From IMG/VR virus record IMGVR_UViG_3300036985_005205, positions 1 to 36,841 of that record: a DNA stretch of 36,841 nucleotides; one strand, written 5' to 3'. The notes beneath the pieces were generated by a model, which saw only the letters and a program-made list of their open reading frames with translations, was not told the DNA's origin and searched no databases. Every line of letters starts with the position of its first letter. Position 1 is the stretch's first letter. Positions 33,301 through 36,841 of the stretch are shown in pieces. This DNA comes from a virus. The translations under genes and the position numbers were made by a program.

Positions 33301-36300
33301 ATTGAAACGGCTAAAAGTAATTTAAAAACAGCTAAGAAAAACATTGTTACCAAGCTAGGGATAGCCGATGGTTTAGTCCTTCCTTTACAAAGATTATTTG
33401 CAATTAATCCAACATTAATACCTGACGCTTATTTAGGAAAATACTTAAGCTTAGTAGATATGTTTGGAAAAAAACAAGCCGTGCTTACTCTTGAAGAAAA
33501 ATCTCAAACAATAAAAGATGTTCAAGATATACTTGATGAAATTAATAATGAAAGGTCATTAGTTGATGAATTAGCTGATAGATTCAATAACTCTGAAAAT
33601 AAAGTATTTAAAGATGATAAGCTAGATTACTCAGCATCATTAGATAAAATGCTTGAAGAAGGAGATATTGATAGCGATGATTTGGCATTAATGAAAAAAT
33701 ATAAGAAAGACATCGTTCCTCAGGTAGAAAAAAGTAAACTAACCGAAGAAGAAATTCAGGAAGAAAAAGATGGGCTTATTCGTTTGTTAAAAAAATCAAC
33801 TATAAACCCAAGTGAACTTTCAACTAGAGATGAACGTGAAAAATCAAAAAACCTTAATTTATTAATTAAAGGAAATGCTATTAACGAACTAACTAATGTT
33901 GAATTAAAAAATTTATTAAAGGTTATAGACAATATAAATAATGGATATTTTCCGCATTATGCTCAATTGATGATTGAGAAATTAAATGAGATTAATAATT
34001 CTAATCCATTGGAAGCTTCTGTAAACAAATCAAAACCATTACCTGTATCTAAATTGTATGCTGAAGCAAAATCTTTACTAACAAAGAAAGATGCAATATT
34101 AGAGATGATAAGAAGAAATCCTTTGTTTAATATAGACCAAGTATTGGGGGACTTTAAAACAAAAGATATATTTAATTCATTATTAAATAAAGCGGCTGAA
34201 GCAGAAGCTAAATTTACTTCAGAACTAAAAAATGTTCAAGCTTTATTAGAAAAAGCAGAAGAAAAAGTTGCAAGGTCATTTGAACTTGAACCTAATGAAA
34301 CATTAATGTCAAAGTTTAAAATAATGACCTATATGGTTCAACTTGAGTATGATTCTAATCCTGATAATAAACAAGTAAATCCTGCAGCAGAGTATTTAAA
34401 AGCCACTATAAAACATATCGAAGCCGGTAAATCTCAATTTGGAGAACGTGATGCTGAAATATTACAAAAAATACTAAAAGAATTTGCTCCCGATGGTCAA
34501 ATTGATAATAAAAAATTATATAACTCATTTAATAACGCTGAAAAAGAAGCTATAAAAACAGTTCGTAATATAAATGAATCATTAAAAGAAAAAGCTGAAC
34601 ATACTGCTGCTATTATTAGAGGTCAAAAAATTAATCCTTTAAATAATTATGTGCACTTAAATGTTCTTCACGAATACAAGCCAAATGATTTATCATCAGG
34701 AGAGTCTTTTGCTAATGATTATAACAATTCAATGAGACCATCGACTAAAGCTAAGTCATTAATAGAGAGAACGGGTAAAGTTTCTCCATTAAACTTTGAT
34801 GTATTTGCTTCTGCTCAAAGAGGAGCAAAGTTTGTTCTTATGGATTATCATTTAACTGAACCTATTCGTACTGCTCGTAAGACCATGAATAGAACTATAT
34901 CAAATATAGAAAATAAAGGAAAGATATCTAAAGAAAAAAGACAAATAATAAACGCTATCAATAACGCTTTTGAGGAGGCTATTGAAAATTTAGTTGTTAA
35001 TAATTATACCGAAACATCTATTGGAGATGATGTAGTTGATTATGTAAGCAAACAGGGTTATCGAGCAGTTCTTGCCGGAACAGGTAGATTTGCAGCAGAA
35101 CTTCTTTCAAACGTAGGATTTGTAATTATTAGTGACCCAACTGCATTAACAGAAGGAGTTAAATATATAGATGTAATTATGTCTGAAGATGCTCCTATTA
35201 TAATGAGTAACTTAAATTCTAAAGAAATCAATCGTATTTTTCCTACAGATACATTATCAGGAAGAATGATTGATTCAAATATACTAAGTCAAGCAAGTGG
35301 TATAAAAGGTGGTAAATCTAAAAATGTTGTTGCTAATAAAATACAACAAATTTGGAATTTATCAGGTAAAAAATATGTTAATGCCGTTGAATTATTAGCA
35401 GATATTCAAATTTCAACTCCCGATAAAGCTATTATGAGACCTATATGGTTTGGTTCATTTGCCTATAATTTTAAAAAGATTTCGGGTAAAGATGTAGATT
35501 TTAAAAAGATAGCTGAAAATGATGAATCCTATATGGAAGAAAATAAAGAAGCACTTGAAGAAGCAAAAACAATTGCCGATGAAAGGTCTGTAATAACGGG
35601 GGCAAGTAGTAATGCATTTACAGGAATACTTAAAGGAACAAGCAAACCAAACCAAAGTATTTCCACAAAAGCATTTAATAATATGAATAGTTTTATGACT
35701 AAGTTTATGGTCTATGAATTTGTTACTGCAAGAACAGGTATAATGGCTGCTATGGGTAATGGTTCATTAACAAGAAAACAAGGAGTTGCATTATTAGGAG
35801 CTGCTGCTACTCGTATGACTGTATATAGTTTATTAATTAAAGCATTAGGGGGAGGAATTATAGGATTGTTATTTGACGATGAAGACGATGAAGAAGATAA
35901 AGCTCCTGAAAAAGCAGTTGGTCAAGCATTAGCTTCAACCTTTACCTCTATGTTATTAGGAAGAGATTTTGGTAATGCAACAAAATCATTAATAAATTAC
36001 GGAGTAGAACAAGTAAATGAAAATTACCTTGACTTTTTAAGAGAAGGAGATTATGACCCTTATAAAGATGCATTGCAGTATTCAACAATACCTGCTGATA
36101 AAAAAGGAACACAAACAGGAGTTTATGATTTCTTTAAAAATATGACAGGTTCTTATGGTCCTGCTATTAAAACTGCTGACTTTGTGCTTAAGAAAGCATT
36201 TGAAGATAAAAAGAAAAAATCGGATGCTATAAAAATACAAGAAAAAGAAAAAAATATAAGAATACCTTTAGAGGTATTAGGTAATTTAGGTCTTATTCCT

Positions 36301-36432
36301 CTTTATAAAGAAATTAGAAAATCTGTAATGAAAGATATTTACAAAGGTCTTAAAGATAAAAAAGGAATAAGCAAGGAAGAACTTAAAAAAACAGACCCAA
36401 AGATGTATAAAATAATGTATGGAAATGATTAA
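30379..36432 (+). CDS. Giant internal/ejected virion protein candidate (2017 aa)
   Basis: The longest gene of the window and last of the late block. The chain is very rich in Lys, Glu and Asn, with long coiled-coil stretches (about residues 385-580 and 850-1400). Gly/Ala-rich hydrophobic patches occur near residues 205-225 (SIAMMAGGATLSTAELATAS), 343-355 (ILGGGSGVMFTAP), 1575-1590 (SNVGFVIISDP) and 1805-1835 (LLGAAATRM to GGGIIGLLF), the last followed by an acidic run DDEDDEEDK. Such patches in a huge soluble protein fit a protein stored in the head and ejected to span the envelope, as T7 gp16 or crAss-like cargo proteins do. I looked for RNA-polymerase DxDxD active-site, lytic transglycosylase and peptidase motifs and saw none I could defend. 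Function is inferred. Confidence 0.6.
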   Translation: MLQPDKLKKLNENARKMSEAGRSQEDIMAMRDAFIEQFGNEEPLKKKDIGASNVPTPQPSTTALPSADGSLATQQPIEEITPKKKEKESYLSNLGTSIISGINDVNKIITSIPETIYNVFSIPQNAIAYATGLDISTNSDKFKNKVGIKNPVLDYYKEEGKKLEKEISSFNQDRYKTSSIYENVKDGNYQDAFELLGSGIARSAPTSIAMMAGGATLSTAELATASTAAFYDQNLEQIQEENPDNSDIENNIKALGMAAAESVFSSIGEGQIGAVYRDIIRKEGAEVGKQVFKDGLVQMYKGALEKYGVPVGLLGEGIEESSTQITQNMISGKPAFDGAADAFILGGGSGVMFTAPISLKNAKDRIKNKIIEVDDKKKINTILEDSEETFSKVFDVSKDSEINQKQLSIASLEKSRDLLVKDLDSDVKKGNITKDQAKQSLYVFDKTKQITGQLRDVDVDEKSKVEIANLLKERESLSEKINGKDEALSILEKQRISEINEKIKETILKSKTVEAITAPEEVTAITERITELENTLSPETEIQVPALEKVELEKELETLKKEEDAFQEQTTDESVLRAEQPELGLQGMGEGNAQPEGIAQEETIITEKPEEVISEEDLKGYEEAIKQGDIDESLISELDKESIDQAYKQRDAEIELTKTTTEGFGDKNIFLHENLGRIKPSDFDSYGDRNQREGNKGFSIKYLSNKATPLDVKLVELSELFGSEITPNDAIDYILDRESNPEKYKRSKYKIKKLSTASKIIFTPEKAYDIYMNLKNDAKSMNALDALAGEVLSDEQVKIIKNHLKQKYGETNTATSRSLQRTNEASKRVEVDNAIKTLQESKEYAEADDIQKEKLVRATRKELGLKEKAAPSVNKLFGKLKDIAKVTMTEKAALIKQIKDTAKGAREAVKAFKLASQQLTKDIKELKESGKITATQLTSILVKFSKVNVLNEASVSNFVDYMTKVFADADYANKIETAKSNLKTAKKNIVTKLGIADGLVLPLQRLFAINPTLIPDAYLGKYLSLVDMFGKKQAVLTLEEKSQTIKDVQDILDEINNERSLVDELADRFNNSENKVFKDDKLDYSASLDKMLEEGDIDSDDLALMKKYKKDIVPQVEKSKLTEEEIQEEKDGLIRLLKKSTINPSELSTRDEREKSKNLNLLIKGNAINELTNVELKNLLKVIDNINNGYFPHYAQLMIEKLNEINNSNPLEASVNKSKPLPVSKLYAEAKSLLTKKDAILEMIRRNPLFNIDQVLGDFKTKDIFNSLLNKAAEAEAKFTSELKNVQALLEKAEEKVARSFELEPNETLMSKFKIMTYMVQLEYDSNPDNKQVNPAAEYLKATIKHIEAGKSQFGERDAEILQKILKEFAPDGQIDNKKLYNSFNNAEKEAIKTVRNINESLKEKAEHTAAIIRGQKINPLNNYVHLNVLHEYKPNDLSSGESFANDYNNSMRPSTKAKSLIERTGKVSPLNFDVFASAQRGAKFVLMDYHLTEPIRTARKTMNRTISNIENKGKISKEKRQIINAINNAFEEAIENLVVNNYTETSIGDDVVDYVSKQGYRAVLAGTGRFAAELLSNVGFVIISDPTALTEGVKYIDVIMSEDAPIIMSNLNSKEINRIFPTDTLSGRMIDSNILSQASGIKGGKSKNVVANKIQQIWNLSGKKYVNAVELLADIQISTPDKAIMRPIWFGSFAYNFKKISGKDVDFKKIAENDESYMEENKEALEEAKTIADERSVITGASSNAFTGILKGTSKPNQSISTKAFNNMNSFMTKFMVYEFVTARTGIMAAMGNGSLTRKQGVALLGAAATRMTVYSLLIKALGGGIIGLLFDDEDDEEDKAPEKAVGQALASTFTSMLLGRDFGNATKSLINYGVEQVNENYLDFLREGDYDPYKDALQYSTIPADKKGTQTGVYDFFKNMTGSYGPAIKTADFVLKKAFEDKKKKSDAIKIQEKEKNIRIPLEVLGNLGLIPLYKEIRKSVMKDIYKGLKDKKGISKEELKKTDPKMYKIMYGND

Positions 36433-36841
36433 ACGAATCTAATATACTTTAATTCTTTTTGTTTCTCATAATAGACCATCAACTCTAAGTCATTAACGGA
36501 GCCATTGCGTGGAATACGACCACCCCACGCAATATCTCCTCTTAGTTTGTTTACTTTTCCGTATATTATACCATCTTCACAAGACCATATCATTACAGGA
36601 GTCAACCTCTTATCAGCCAACTTTACTAACTTTCTTGCAGCTACCGGCAAAGGGTATGCGTTGTGCATTGTTCTTATCCTTCCCTTAACCTCTGCGTAAG
36701 CTATCAAACTTCCTTCCTTATCGAATATTTTGTAGTCGATGTCGTGTGGGTCCAATTTTTTATAAGAGCCTCCAAAAGTGCCTACAAATAGCTCTATGGC
36801 TTTCTTCTCTCTAATTAAATCTTGCTCTGTCTCAAAAGTCA
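36429..36841 (-). CDS. PD-(D/E)XK-like nuclease (start codon cut by window edge)
   Basis: On the minus strand the frame is open to the right edge. The last complete codons read TFETEQDLIREKKAIELF, and the two bases at the edge (TG on the minus strand) may be the end of an ATG start, giving a protein of about 137 residues. Downstream of it, LDPHDIDYKIFD is followed by LIAYAEVKGR, so Asp (DIDY) and Glu-x-Lys (EVK) form the PD-(D/E)XK nuclease pattern seen in Holliday-junction resolvases, VRR-NUC and restriction-like enzymes. The TTG at 36755 is a poor start because it would remove the N-terminal helix. The gene converges on the giant gene: both stops share TTAA at 36429-36432. It probably marks the edge of the early/replication genes. 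Confidence 0.7.
   Translation of the reverse strand, partial: TFETEQDLIREKKAIELFVGTFGGSYKKLDPHDIDYKIFDKEGSLIAYAEVKGRIRTMHNAYPLPVAARKLVKLADKRLTPVMIWSCEDGIIYGKVNKLRGDIAWGGRIPRNGSVNDLELMVYYEKQKELKYIRFV

Noticed and set aside
30379-36432. Virion RNA polymerase, as in N4 or crAss-like phages, hidden in the giant protein
   Set aside because: I looked for DxDxD-type or T7-like catalytic motifs; the only similar string (DVDVDE near residue 457) lies in a coiled coil with no supporting context.
36429-36755. TTG at 36755 as the start of the minus-strand nuclease
   Set aside because: The frame continues upstream to the window edge with a plausible N-terminal helix and possible start codon there, so the shorter form is unlikely.
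1-36841. tRNA genes, rRNA, insertion sequences or integrase/att sites
   Set aside because: No cloverleaf with a T-loop consensus, no transposase or integrase motif and no terminal inverted repeats were noticed. A tRNAscan run would be the decisive test.

Overview
The window is a contiguous piece of a tailed-phage genome whose host is most likely a member of the Bacteroidota (Flavobacteriia-like). The sequence is strongly A/T-rich. Gene starts usually lack a Shine-Dalgarno sequence and sit behind A/T-only leaders ending in ATGG. The motif TAnnTTTG, the -7 element of Bacteroidota housekeeping promoters, lies in four of the few intergenic gaps. The gene set suggests a short-tailed (podovirus-like) virion: no tape measure, sheath or tail-assembly chaperone is visible. 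Several proteins resemble sets I know from uncultured marine Bacteroidota podoviruses and crAss-like phages; that affiliation is recalled, not computed.

Layout: (1) 1-1682, the end of an upstream gene, a 44-residue basic protein, and a lysis cassette of holin, GH24 endolysin and single-chain spanin joined by TAATG/ATGA overlaps. (2) 1730-8260, a small coiled-coil protein and two fibre proteins that share an N-terminus, the first a predicted beta-solenoid and the second a 1512-residue repeat-rich fibre. (3) 8278-9999, two small conserved proteins, a tandem GroES-like protein and a 2OG-Fe(II) oxygenase-like protein. (4) 10004-18222, the packaging and head genes: putative small terminase, large terminase, a GIY-YIG homing endonuclease, portal, scaffold and major capsid protein. 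(5) 18223-18444, the largest noncoding gap, with one strong hairpin and a second segment that folds on paper into a closed three-way junction. (6) 18445-27358, head completion, ring/adaptor and tail-hub proteins. (7) 27374-36432, a GNAT-like protein, an internal-virion-like protein ending in an S74 auto-processing chaperone domain, a 534-residue structural protein and a 2017-residue protein that is probably ejected or internal. (8) 36429-36841, a convergent minus-strand PD-(D/E)XK-like nuclease gene, probably the edge of the early/replication module.

The plus-strand genes form one late block. Putative promoters stand before the fibre, scaffold/capsid, ring/tail and GNAT/internal-protein blocks, and an intrinsic terminator separates the head genes from the tail genes. 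The lysis trio would breach inner membrane, peptidoglycan and outer membrane in turn. The GroES-like protein may adapt the host chaperonin for capsid folding. The items most worth following up are the structured noncoding segment after the capsid gene, the duplicated GroES-like chain, the S74 domain on an internal-protein-like gene instead of a fibre, and a small beta-barrel-like module that recurs in three different virion proteins.
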